Shown piece by piece: positions 54,256 to 62,120 of a stretch of DNA of 64,000 bases. Every line of letters starts with the position of its first letter. Within the stretch, counting starts at the first letter, position 1. The DNA is taken from contig AP018180.1 of assembly GCA_002368155.1 (NCBI GenBank), positions 62,001 to 126,000 on the forward strand, written 5' to 3'. The DNA is from Nostoc carneum NIES-2107. Lineage in GTDB: Bacteria; Cyanobacteriota; Cyanobacteriia; Cyanobacteriales; Nostocaceae. The notes beneath the pieces are model-generated. The model saw only the letters and a program-made list of their open reading frames with translations. It had not been told where the DNA came from and ran no database searches. Both the position numbers and the translations under genes were made by a program.

Positions 54256-55284
54256 GTGTTAGCAGCCTTACTTTATGGTCAAGAAGATTTACGCTTAGAG
54301 CAGGTATCTGATCCGACTCCGGTTGCTGGTGAGGTAGTAATTAAGGTGGGGGCGGCTACAACTTGCGGCACAGATTTAAAAGTCTGGCGGCGTGGTGGTC
54401 ATGCCAGAATGCTGAAACCACCTACTTTGTTTGGTCATGAAGCAGCTGGGCAAATTGTCGCATTGGGTGAAGGTGTCACAGATTGGCGAGTAGGCGATCG
54501 CATTGTTGCGAATAACTCAGCGCCATGCATGGATTGCTTTTTTTGTCAACGGCAAGAATATTCCCTCTGCCCAAATTTGACTTGGAATAACGGCACTTTT
54601 GCAGAATATCTAAAAATTCCCGCGCCGATAGTACAGCATAATATGCTGCCCATTACCGATGACTTGCCCTTTGCATTAGCAGCCATGACAGAACCCCTAG
54701 CTTGTGTATTGCATGGTGTAGGGCGTACCGAAATCAAACCCGCAGATCGGGTAGTAGTCTTGGGAGATGGGGCGATTGGGCTAATGTTTGTCGCCGCCAT
54801 AGCTGATAGTACCAAAGCTGATGTATGGCTATGGGGAGGTAACGACCAAAGGCTAGAAATTGGTAAAAAGTTAGGTGCAGCCAAAACATTTAACTATCAT
54901 CAAATTCCCGACATTCCCAGCGTAGTCAAAGAACACACCCAAGGATGGGGTGCAGATGTAGTCATTGAAGCCACAGGAGTACCCAGCGTTTGGGAAACTG
55001 CGATCGCTTGTGCCCGTCCTGGTGCAACTGTCAATTTATTTGGTGGTTGTCCGCGAGATACAACTATTACAGTCAACACAGAACAGCTACATTACAGCGA
55101 ACTTACCCTGAAGGGCGTATTTCACAACACCCCCAAGTATGTCAAAGCAGCCCTAGCATTAATAGCTAGCTGTAGACTACCTTTAGAACTGCTAATCAGC
55201 GAACATCGTCCCTTAAAAGATTTAGCGCAAGTATTTAATGACATGAAAGCGCGCAAGGTAATTAAAGTAGCGCTGAAGGCGTGA
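54256..55284 (+). CDS. Zinc-dependent alcohol/sorbitol dehydrogenase family protein
   Basis: 342 residues from GTG 54256. MDR fold with the catalytic zinc ligands Cys in TTCGTDLK, His-Glu in FGHEAAG and Glu in TEPLACVLHG; the structural zinc lobe is CMDCFFCQRQEYSLC. The Rossmann loop is VLGDGAIGLMF; the acceptor position does not clearly tell NAD from NADP. It is nearest to L-threonine/sorbitol-type dehydrogenases. Substrate unknown. A GGGGAAT STRR starts at the stop codon. Confidence 0.9.
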   Translation: MLAALLYGQEDLRLEQVSDPTPVAGEVVIKVGAATTCGTDLKVWRRGGHARMLKPPTLFGHEAAGQIVALGEGVTDWRVGDRIVANNSAPCMDCFFCQRQEYSLCPNLTWNNGTFAEYLKIPAPIVQHNMLPITDDLPFALAAMTEPLACVLHGVGRTEIKPADRVVVLGDGAIGLMFVAAIADSTKADVWLWGGNDQRLEIGKKLGAAKTFNYHQIPDIPSVVKEHTQGWGADVVIEATGVPSVWETAIACARPGATVNLFGGCPRDTTITVNTEQLHYSELTLKGVFHNTPKYVKAALALIASCRLPLELLISEHRPLKDLAQVFNDMKARKVIKVALKA

Positions 55285-55575
55285 GGGACTGGGGAATGGG
55301 GAATGGGGAATGGGGAATGGCAAGACAGAATAATCTATAGCTTTAAACCCTTTTTACCTTTGACTTTTGTACAGACGCGATTAATCGCGTCTCTCCAACG
55401 CTTGACTCTTCACAAACTCCAATGCCCAATGCCCCAATCCGTAAAAAAACTTACAGCCCCAGCCATCTTTTTTAAATTTATATGAAATAATCTTGCCAAG
55501 AAACGGGAAAACTATATTCAGCACCCGATTGGGAGTAGCTAATGGGGTGATTTCATATAATTCCCGATTGAGAAA
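55285..55575. repeat. Intergenic with GGGGAAT STRR and a GACGCGAT palindrome
   Basis: 55285-55320 is GGGGAAT x4-5; 55371-55397 is ACAGACGCGATTAATCGCGT plus CTCTCC. The rest is unique sequence leading to the next gene. Confidence 0.85.
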
Positions 55576-56187
55576 ATGCTAAACAAATCTCTGCTTAATT
55601 GCTTAATTTTGCCGTTGTCTCTGGTTTCTTGGCTATCGGTGGGAATGCTTGCTGATTCCAAAGCCAATGCTTTACCAGGGCAAAAAACTGAAGAAGTAAC
55701 TACCTGGATTCAAGCACATCCTACACTACGTCCCCACAGTGGAGAGCGTTTATTTGTACAAAAGACTGATACAGCAGCCCAGCGATTCACTTTTTTAGCA
55801 TCGGTATTACCGCCAGGTAAAGTTGCATTTACTAAAGACCGTAGTATGATTCGTTCTGAGCGCATTACTATGTATGATGCTGTTAATGGCATGACGTTTG
55901 AGCGCTTTCAAGAAGCTTTACGGGTAATTTATGGGTTGGATATTTATCAAGATTTTGAACGTGCCCAACTACTCTATAAATATCCCAATCAAAGTGCGAT
56001 TAACTCAGCTAGATTTGCCAAAACTCCCATTAGAGAAGCGTTACAGGGAGAATTGCGTCTAGGCGATCGCTATGCTTATTGGGTAGAAGTAGCCCAGCCT
56101 AAGGATGGTAAGGCTTTCACTGGTCAAATGACTATTTTACTCAAAAGTGATTTAGACAAATTAGAAGCAGAACTGCGAAATCGTTAA
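55576..56187 (+). CDS. Conserved exported protein of unknown function
   Basis: 203 residues with a signal peptide (about 1-32, ending SKANA-LPG). The mature part is mixed alpha/beta with RLFVQKTDTAAQRFTFLASV, MTFERFQEALRVIYGLDIY and LRLGDRYAYWVEVAQ. It resembles conserved exported proteins seen in many cyanobacteria, but I cannot name the family. Periplasmic or surface. No operon partner. Confidence 0.78.
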   Translation: MLNKSLLNCLILPLSLVSWLSVGMLADSKANALPGQKTEEVTTWIQAHPTLRPHSGERLFVQKTDTAAQRFTFLASVLPPGKVAFTKDRSMIRSERITMYDAVNGMTFERFQEALRVIYGLDIYQDFERAQLLYKYPNQSAINSARFAKTPIREALQGELRLGDRYAYWVEVAQPKDGKAFTGQMTILLKSDLDKLEAELRNR

Positions 56188-56324
56188 ATAGCTTTAAATT
56201 TGCAGCCTTATGGCAATTTTTATAGTATGGGTTAGACGCACAATAGCCTAGGATTTTACCCAAAATTCTTGAATGCGTGCTAACCCGCTATTATCTTTTT
56301 GATTGCAAGTTTTCATGGTACTGC

Positions 56325-56693
56325 CTATACTCCGCCAAATCCAGCCGGAGGTGGGGTTTGCCATTTAGTAGAAAAGATACTTTCGGCTGCTAAAGCAATT
56401 CGCAACAAATCTTCCTTCAACAATGGTGGCCAATCAATCCCTACCTTGCGTCCACCAAGAAATAGTTGTGAAGGTTTAATACTTAACTGAAAAAGGGCGT
56501 AAGCTAATTCTCTGTCGAGACTGGAAGCTTCTTTTAGGGACTCAAATACCACTTTTAACGCCAACAAAATCGAAGTGATTTGACCGGGAACTGGCGGTTT
56601 TCCCTGCTGCATACGCATTAACAGGGAATCTGGATTGTCCTCGGTGGTTATTGTTTGGTCTATGAGGATTTTGCGAGCTGTTTCGTAATTCAT
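56325..56693 (-). CDS. Conserved small cyanobacterial protein
   Basis: 122 residues, soluble and mainly helical: MNYETARKILIDQTI, then PPVPGQITSILLALKVVFES, SLDRELAYALFQLSIKPSQ and GIDWPPLLKEDLLRIALAAE. It looks strongly conserved in filamentous cyanobacteria; I recall homologues labelled as dethiobiotin synthetase but see no P-loop or other BioD motif, so that label is not supported. Function unknown. Confidence 0.8.
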   Translation of the reverse strand: MNYETARKILIDQTITTEDNPDSLLMRMQQGKPPVPGQITSILLALKVVFESLKEASSLDRELAYALFQLSIKPSQLFLGGRKVGIDWPPLLKEDLLRIALAAESIFSTKWQTPPPAGFGGV

Positions 56694-57010
56694 GCATCCA
56701 CCTTACCCCAGATTTTGCCTCAGTAGTAATACTTGGTAAAAAAATGATTAATCTTTTACCAATGTTTGATAATTTACCCAAACAGGGTGTATCTAATATA
56801 GTTCGGTGAAGGGGAAAAGGGAAAAGGCGAAAGGGGAAAATATTTGATATATCAGTGAAATATTAGGCGCTTACAGCAGTTTTTAGAATTATTACAATTA
56901 TAAGTTCCTCCCCCTGCTCCCTTGCCCCCTTTCCTCTTCGTGGTGCGATCGCAAGTCTCTGTGTAGCTCTATGCTGATCTATGGTGCCATTGATATATTC
57001 TTCCAGACTC

Positions 57011-58645
57011 ATGTTCAAAGTACTTCCCAAACAAACAGCCTCGATGCATACACGTGATGGCGTGCGGTTAGATGCAGATATCTATCGTCCCGATGCAGCT
57101 GGGGAGTTTCCTATATTATTAATGAGACAACCTTATGGAAGAGCGATCGCATCAACTGTTGTCTATGCCCATCCTACTTGGTATGCTGCCCAAGGTTACA
57201 TCGTAGTAATTCAAGATGTACGAGGGAGAGGTACTTCTGAGGGAGAATTTAAATTATTTGCCAACGAAATTGCAGACGGCGAAGATACAGTAAATTGGGT
57301 TACAAACCTACCTCACAGCAATGGCAAGGTGGGAATGTATGGTTTTTCCTATCAGGGAATGACACAGCTGTATGCTGCTGCTAATCAACCAGCCGCTTTA
57401 AAAACTATTTGCCCAGCCATGATTGGCTATGATTTGTATACAGATTGGGCTTATGAAGGTGGCGCATTCTGTTTGCAAACTAATCTAGCATGGGCAATTC
57501 AATTAGCTACCGAAACCGCCCGTTTAAGAGGAGATAAGGTTGCTTATCAAGCATTATTTACAGCTGCGCGTAATCTCCCTCTCAATAATCCAGAAATTTT
57601 GCAGCATCTTGCACCAGAATCTTTTTATCACGAGTGGTTAGCCCATCCCCAACCAGATAGTTATTGGGAAGAACTGTCACCCAAACGCCACTTGCAAAGT
57701 GTTGATTTACCAATGTTCCACATAGGCGGATGGTTTGATACTTATCTGCGGGGAACTCTACATTTATATAAAGATATGGCAGTACGTAGCACCACACCCC
57801 AACATTTATTAGTTGGGCCTTGGGCACATTTACCTTGGGGTCGTAAAGTGGGTAATGTTGACTTCGGCCCCAAAGCCGCCAGTCCTGTAGATAGGATGCA
57901 AATTCGCTGGTTTGACCAGTTTCTTAAAGATGTCGATACAGGTTTACTCACAGAAGAACCTGTATGCTTATTCGAGATGGGAAGTAATATTTGGCGAACT
58001 TTCCCCAAATTCCCAACATCAAATCAACAATCCTATTACTTATCAACTACTGGATTAGCCAGCATCCGCGAAGACTCCGGAACTTTAATCCAAAATCCAA
58101 AATCTAAAATCCAAAATTGTGTTGATGTATTGGTTCACGATCCTTGGCGACCAGTTCCCTCCTTAGGTGGTCATGCAGCAATTCCTGCGGGAGTATTTGA
58201 GCGATCGCATCTTGATTTACGCTCTGATATATTAACTTACACTACTGAACCACTAGCGGCTGACTTGCATTTAGCAGGGGATGTCATAGTAGAAATCTTT
58301 TGCAGTGCTGATCAACCAAGTTATGATTTGTGTGCAGTGCTGTCCGAAGTTCATCCTGATGGACAAGTATATAATATCACCCAAGGATATGTGCATTGTC
58401 GAGAAGGCGCAAAACCCATCCCCACCAAAATTCAACTACAAGCCACTTGTGTGCGAATAGCTAAAGGTGATGCTTTACGTCTGAGTTTGAGCGTTGCTTG
58501 TTTTCCCGCCTACTCCATGAATTCTGGAAATAATGCCATAAATAGTAGCGAAATTTTACTAAATGCACAAATTATTACTTTAACTGTGAGTTGCGGAAAT
58601 GAGGCGACTTCTCGTGTTGTATTACCTATTGTGGCAGATATTTAA
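57011..58645 (+). CDS. CocE/NonD-type (X-Pro dipeptidyl-peptidase S15) hydrolase
   Basis: 544 residues from ATG 57011 (an in-frame ATG at 56981 exists; neither has a clear ribosome binding site). Alpha/beta-hydrolase domain with HTRDGVRLDADIYRP, VIQDVRGRGTSEGEF, the nucleophile elbow GFSYQGMTQ and the His in GPWAHLPWGRK; a C-terminal jelly-roll beta domain follows (HLAGDVIVEIFCSADQPSYD). At 58088-58118 four ATCCAAA-type heptamers lie in frame and encode IQNPKSKIQN in the linker before the jelly roll. The family hydrolyses esters or X-Pro peptides; substrate unknown. Confidence 0.9.
   Translation: MFKVLPKQTASMHTRDGVRLDADIYRPDAAGEFPILLMRQPYGRAIASTVVYAHPTWYAAQGYIVVIQDVRGRGTSEGEFKLFANEIADGEDTVNWVTNLPHSNGKVGMYGFSYQGMTQLYAAANQPAALKTICPAMIGYDLYTDWAYEGGAFCLQTNLAWAIQLATETARLRGDKVAYQALFTAARNLPLNNPEILQHLAPESFYHEWLAHPQPDSYWEELSPKRHLQSVDLPMFHIGGWFDTYLRGTLHLYKDMAVRSTTPQHLLVGPWAHLPWGRKVGNVDFGPKAASPVDRMQIRWFDQFLKDVDTGLLTEEPVCLFEMGSNIWRTFPKFPTSNQQSYYLSTTGLASIREDSGTLIQNPKSKIQNCVDVLVHDPWRPVPSLGGHAAIPAGVFERSHLDLRSDILTYTTEPLAADLHLAGDVIVEIFCSADQPSYDLCAVLSEVHPDGQVYNITQGYVHCREGAKPIPTKIQLQATCVRIAKGDALRLSLSVACFPAYSMNSGNNAINSSEILLNAQIITLTVSCGNEATSRVVLPIVADI
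58088..58118. repeat. In-frame ATCCAAA heptamer STRR inside a coding sequence
   Basis: Four heptamer units (ATCCAAA, ATCCAAA, ATCTAAA, ATCCAAA). The same unit appears upstream of the rhodanese start at 15040-15056. Confidence 0.85.
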
Positions 58646-58693
58646 AAGCAGACAAGAGTATCATGATCACAAATCACCAATACCGACCCAGTT

Positions 58694-59179
58694 ATGCAGA
58701 TTAAAACTAAAACTTTTCAAATTAGTCCTAAAGAATTACGAGGGATTATTGCGACCGATTATTATAAACGTATGAAAGTTTTCTTCATCCTCTTGTTGAT
58801 TTTAACATCAATTAATATAGTCCTAGCGGTAATCCTGCAAAGATTTGATTGGTGGTTGATATATTTCTTAGGTTTAATAGCCTATTTTTTGTCTGTACCT
58901 CTGTGGATGCGTTTGCAGGGACGAACATCTGCCTTAAATTTTCAAAGTAGATACTGTGAAATGGATGAAAACTTTTTTACCATCTGCTTTGAAGACGGCA
59001 GTCTAACAAAAATGAGATACGAACATTTTATGAAAGTAGTTAAAAAAGGGGAATATTACTTCTTGTATATTACAAAAGCGCAATTTCACTACTTACCAGT
59101 AGCAGCTTTTGAATCAGAAAAGGATATACACAGATTTGATTTATTTTTAGAAGGTAAACAACTAATCAAATTGTGGTAG
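58694..59179 (+). CDS. YcxB-like membrane protein
   Basis: 161 residues: a short N-terminal strand region, two adjacent helices (about 28-48 and 53-73; IYFLGLIAYFLSVPLWM), then a beta-rich cytosolic domain with CEMDENFFTICFEDGS, KMRYEHFMKVVKKGEYYFLY and YLPVAAFES. The pattern matches the YcxB family, of unknown function. No partner genes. Confidence 0.75.
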   Translation: MQIKTKTFQISPKELRGIIATDYYKRMKVFFILLLILTSINIVLAVILQRFDWWLIYFLGLIAYFLSVPLWMRLQGRTSALNFQSRYCEMDENFFTICFEDGSLTKMRYEHFMKVVKKGEYYFLYITKAQFHYLPVAAFESEKDIHRFDLFLEGKQLIKLW

Positions 59180-59210
59180 ATGGAAGGGCACAATTACACA
59201 TAACTACGAA

Positions 59211-59846
59211 TTACGAACTACGAATTCCTCTCGATTTGCGGCGTAATACCAACATTACGACTACTCCTAACAAAAAGCCACCTATACCTGCGATCGCTGC
59301 CATAGTCTGACCCCACTGCCGTGTAGCATTTAATACTGGATTATCCAGCAGATTTGAGGAGAAATGCAGGGATTGAATCGTCCATTTATCTTGGGCTTTT
59401 TGCAGAACGGCTGTCCAGCGCAACGCCATATCAGCTGCTTTACCATCTTTAAAATAGAAAGATGCGATCGCATCTCCTGTAGAAACATCTATTTCTGGTG
59501 AAAGAAATGTTCTGACAGGCTCTCCTTTAAGCTGCATTTTGATATCTTTGATCGTAGTCGAGAATTGCTGATTCCAGTACTTCTCAAACTCAGGCACTTT
59601 GTGAAAAACTTGGTTATCGACTGTTGTGATTGTAAAACTTGGGTGCAAGTAAGGTTCTATTTGGGAAAAATCGCGAGTATTTAGGGCTTTTAGCGCAATG
59701 TCCCTTGTCTGAATAATACTGTTAATATCCTGCTGATTAACATCTGCCAAAGCCGATTGAGGTATATTCCAAATTACTAGTGCTAACAAAATACTCCAAA
59801 GTAGCTGGCTGTATCTGTGTCTAGCCGCCCATAGCTGTTTCAGCAT
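59211..59846 (-). CDS. Exported NTF2/SnoaL-like protein with C-terminal membrane anchor
   Basis: 211 residues. Signal peptide (about 1-35, ending SALA-DVN), an NTF2-like domain (DINSIIQTRDIALKALNTRD, then HPSFTITTVDNQV and DGKAADMALRWTAVLQKAQD), and a C-terminal helix (about 183-202) followed by RRKSRGIRSS. The domain should be held on the outer face of the membrane. NTF2-like folds bind or convert small ligands; nothing more specific can be said. Confidence 0.82.
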   Translation of the reverse strand: MLKQLWAARHRYSQLLWSILLALVIWNIPQSALADVNQQDINSIIQTRDIALKALNTRDFSQIEPYLHPSFTITTVDNQVFHKVPEFEKYWNQQFSTTIKDIKMQLKGEPVRTFLSPEIDVSTGDAIASFYFKDGKAADMALRWTAVLQKAQDKWTIQSLHFSSNLLDNPVLNATRQWGQTMAAIAGIGGFLLGVVVMLVLRRKSRGIRSS

Positions 59847-60087
59847 ATAAAAAATTTTAAATTGAGTTTAATTGAGCGTAATTTACCAAATTATTTATCA
59901 CTGTGAACAGTACTAGTTCATCAAATTAATTTTCATCAGTTCCTAGGTAGTACCTTAGTGCAGAAAATCTAGGGCTAAAGTCCTGACTACTAAATTCTCT
60001 GGTTAAAAATTGCTTCCCAGCATCTAATTGTTTTGTAAATTATCAAGGTTTGTGATAAAATGTTCCAGTGATAGCAATCCGTTACGC

Positions 60088-60161
60088 CGGGATGTAGCGC
60101 AGCTTGGTAGCGCACTTCGTTCGGGACGAAGGGGCCGCTGGTTCGAATCCAGTCATCCCGA
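60088..60161 (+). tRNA. trnP-CGG: tRNA-Pro (anticodon CGG)
   Basis: Acceptor CGGGATG pairs with CATCCCG (60154-60160) plus discriminator A. D-arm GCGCAGCTTGGTAGCGC, anticodon stem CTTCG/CGAAG with loop TTCGGGA (anticodon CGG, codon CCG), T-arm CTGGTTCGAATCCAG. 74 nt; the CCA end is not encoded. Confidence 0.95.
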
Positions 60162-60162
60162 T

Positions 60163-60205
60163 TTGTACATTCGCAAATTATATGTCGCAATTTGCGAATG
60201 TACAA
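60163..60205. terminator. 17-bp perfect hairpin directly after tRNA-Pro
   Basis: TTGTACATTCGCAAATT (60163-60179) and AATTTGCGAATGTACAA (60189-60205) are perfect complements around a 9-nt loop, starting one base after the tRNA 3' end. It could act as a terminator or an RNase-processing signal. Confidence 0.6.
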
Positions 60206-60603
60206 TTGAATAACTAATTATTTGTCATAGTCACAAATTAGAGGTGTTAATTTGCTTTTCACCTCTAATAACAAATTACAGCAATTTATACCAATTTGAA
60301 AAAAGAATGCGACAGATTGTAGGAGCTAGGCACTGCCTTGCCCTCTAGAATATTATTGATGTGTCGCCAACATTATTTGATTTGGTATTATTGGTAATTT
60401 CCCATCTCTGCAAATTTTATAAAGTAAAAAATCCAGCATTTCTGCTGGATTGGAGCGTTTATCTACACCGTTGTTTGTCTTCTACCCGAGTGAATCGTCT
60501 CACCGAACGTCTTTTTTTACTGATTGCACTTAATGCAGGAAAATAATGTCTCGATATTAAACCTAGGTTTTTGAAGCGTTGAGAACTATATGTACAAAAG
60601 CTT
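60206..60603. other. Intergenic with MITE-like copy and a small hairpin
   Basis: 60288-60388 is MITE-like family A in inverted orientation. 60429-60450 is the hairpin AATCCAGCA-TTTC-TGCTGGATT. Nothing else recognised. Confidence 0.6.
60288..60388. mobile_element. MITE-like element, family A, copy 3 (inverted, best-preserved)
   Basis: 101 bp: ATACCAATTTGAAAAAAGAA then TGCGAC at one end, and from the other end ATACCAAATCAAATAATGTT then GGCGAC, an imperfect inverted terminal repeat of about 26 bp. TA flanks both ends. Internal CTAGGCACTGCCTTGCCCTC corresponds to the central palindrome of copy 1. Confidence 0.8.
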
Positions 60604-61293
60604 TTAAGCTATCTTGGATTTGCGTTTAACTAAAGATCCAGCACTTAAAGCACCGAAAGCTAGCAAGCCTAACATTGAACTAGGTTCAGGAACGGTAGCG
60701 ACTCTGTAGCTATAGTTATCAGTTTCAAGTGCAGGAGAAGTTGTTTTCAAAACAATCTTGTCAAAAGTTTCTCCTATAGAAGTGTTAGCTAGCAAATTAA
60801 CGTAAACATTGTTGTCACTACCACTTTGTGCGCCATTAGCTGGAGCGCCAGGAACATCTGCACCAGTAAATGTTTTTAGCAAACTACCTTTACTATAGAC
60901 CTCAACAGAGTTATATGTGTCTATTGAACCCCAGTAAAAACCAAAGTAATCCAGAGCTTGAGCAAAATTAATAGTTACATTGTTACCTGGGGAAACTGAT
61001 AAGTATTTGCTGGTGTCATTGAAGGGAGTAGCATACACACCGCTGAGATTTCCTTGGACAATGTTGTTGTTAATATTGCCGTTAGCTGCGGAAAAAGTAA
61101 CAAGTCCAGAAGTAGGCGCTGTACCATCATTAAAGTTGATAGTTGTAGCACCCTGAATATTAGTATATTGACCTTCTCCTGCAACTGGAGTTGAACCGCC
61201 TTTAACTAGATTAACAGCACTAGCTGGATTAGCACTCATCAACATTGCTGCTGTTCCAACCAAGGCTAATGATAGCTTTTGTAGAGTAGACAT
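60604..61293 (-). CDS. PEP-CTERM exosortase-sorted surface protein
   Basis: 229 residues. Signal peptide (about 1-27, ending PASA-VNL), a beta-rich domain containing GATTINFNDGTAPTSG, GVYATPFNDTSKYLSV and LDYFGFYWGSIDTYN, then a C-terminal sorting signal VPEPSSMLGLLAFGA followed by a basic KRKSK tail (from residue 201). It should be exported, cut by an exosortase and displayed at the surface. The core resembles the Npun_F0296-type exosortase-dependent family. No exosortase gene is in the window. Confidence 0.9.
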   Translation of the reverse strand: MSTLQKLSLALVGTAAMLMSANPASAVNLVKGGSTPVAGEGQYTNIQGATTINFNDGTAPTSGLVTFSAANGNINNNIVQGNLSGVYATPFNDTSKYLSVSPGNNVTINFAQALDYFGFYWGSIDTYNSVEVYSKGSLLKTFTGADVPGAPANGAQSGSDNNVYVNLLANTSIGETFDKIVLKTTSPALETDNYSYRVATVPEPSSMLGLLAFGALSAGSLVKRKSKIA

Positions 61294-61648
61294 TGATTAA
61301 TTCCCGTAGTTGCTTGCATAAGCCTAGCGTGGCATATCAAGTAGGAATCTGTGTAGTTACATGAACACAATTTCTACCTAAATTTATATCTCAGTTACTT
61401 AGCCTAAAGATGGGATGAAGCGCTTGAAAATAAAGAGTTTTAGAAGGATGATTTTCAGTATTTTTTCGGTATTTATATCGCTGTTTTGTTAGAGGATAGT
61501 ATCAATATTTGGATGACATCAAATATTTGACCGTAAATTCAATTAAGCTTGACCTCTAGGAGAAAGGATAGTTAAAATTCTCTACTGAATTTTACAGTAC
61601 TACTCATTAGAAAAGAGAGTAATTACTGAACAATTTGCTCCATACAAT
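61294..61648. other. Upstream region of the PEP-CTERM gene
   Basis: AT-rich and without genes; it should hold the PEP-CTERM gene promoter. No clear repeats before the MITE-like copy at 61649. Confidence 0.5.
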
Positions 61649-61740
61649 ACCAATTCAAATAGTTTCTGTTACAAATCAATGATTTGATTTCTCAAGGCAC
61701 AACATTGTTGTGCGGCTATTCATCTGTCGCATTCTTTTTA
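61649..61740. mobile_element. MITE-like element, family A, copy 4 (diverged)
   Basis: AATACCAATTCAAATAGTTT, then ACAAATCAATGATTTGATTT, a central palindrome AAGGCACAACATTGTTGTGC, and TCTGTCGCATTCTTTTTAAA. Ends and spacing match copy 1 but the inner palindrome is different. Confidence 0.65.
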
Positions 61741-61872
61741 AAGATAGGCATAAAATTATACTTGGTCAATAGTTTGAATTATTTCGGAGTGAAACAGTAT
61801 ATCTACAAAAGAGATTTTTTAAATACTTAGAACATTGCTATTAAAATTACCAATTAGATACTTTTTCTACTT

Positions 61873-61903
61873 AAAAAAAATGACCAGCCTCCCACAGCTG
61901 GTC
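61873..61903 (-). terminator. Rho-independent-type terminator
   Basis: GACCAGC, 8-nt loop, GCTGGTC, then A and a run of eight T on the minus strand. It ends rqcH and/or the candidate small RNA. Confidence 0.75.
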
Positions 61904-61985
61904 TAAAAAATATTTTCCGCGTTGTCTTCTCATTAGAGTTAAAACCCTGTTGCGCGTTCCCAAAATGCAACGGGCAACTTTTCTT
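61873..61985 (-). ncRNA. Candidate small RNA downstream of rqcH
   Basis: On the minus strand, an extended -10 box TGCTACAAT (ends at 61992) is followed by about 110 nt with an inner hairpin (CCCGTTGC and GCAACAGGG arms around 61957-61985 region) and a 3' hairpin GACCAGC-N8-GCTGGTC (61882-61903) with eight T residues after it. No open frame fits. It could also be the 3' untranslated end of the rqcH transcript, whose stop codon is at 62121. No known RNA family is recognised. Confidence 0.35.
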
Positions 61986-62120
61986 AACAATATTGTAGCA
62001 GTCAACACAGTTTTTTCAGAAAAATTTACCAAAAAAAGATACTGTTAAGGTTTGATGACCTCTATCTTAGAGAATAATTCGATATGTCTATCGGAAGACA
62101 GATGACGCAATAGTCAAAAG

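Noticed and set aside
60088-60205. Integration (att) site in tRNA-Pro
   Set aside because: No direct repeat of the tRNA 3' end and no integrase gene were found in the window; the hairpin arms do not match the tRNA.
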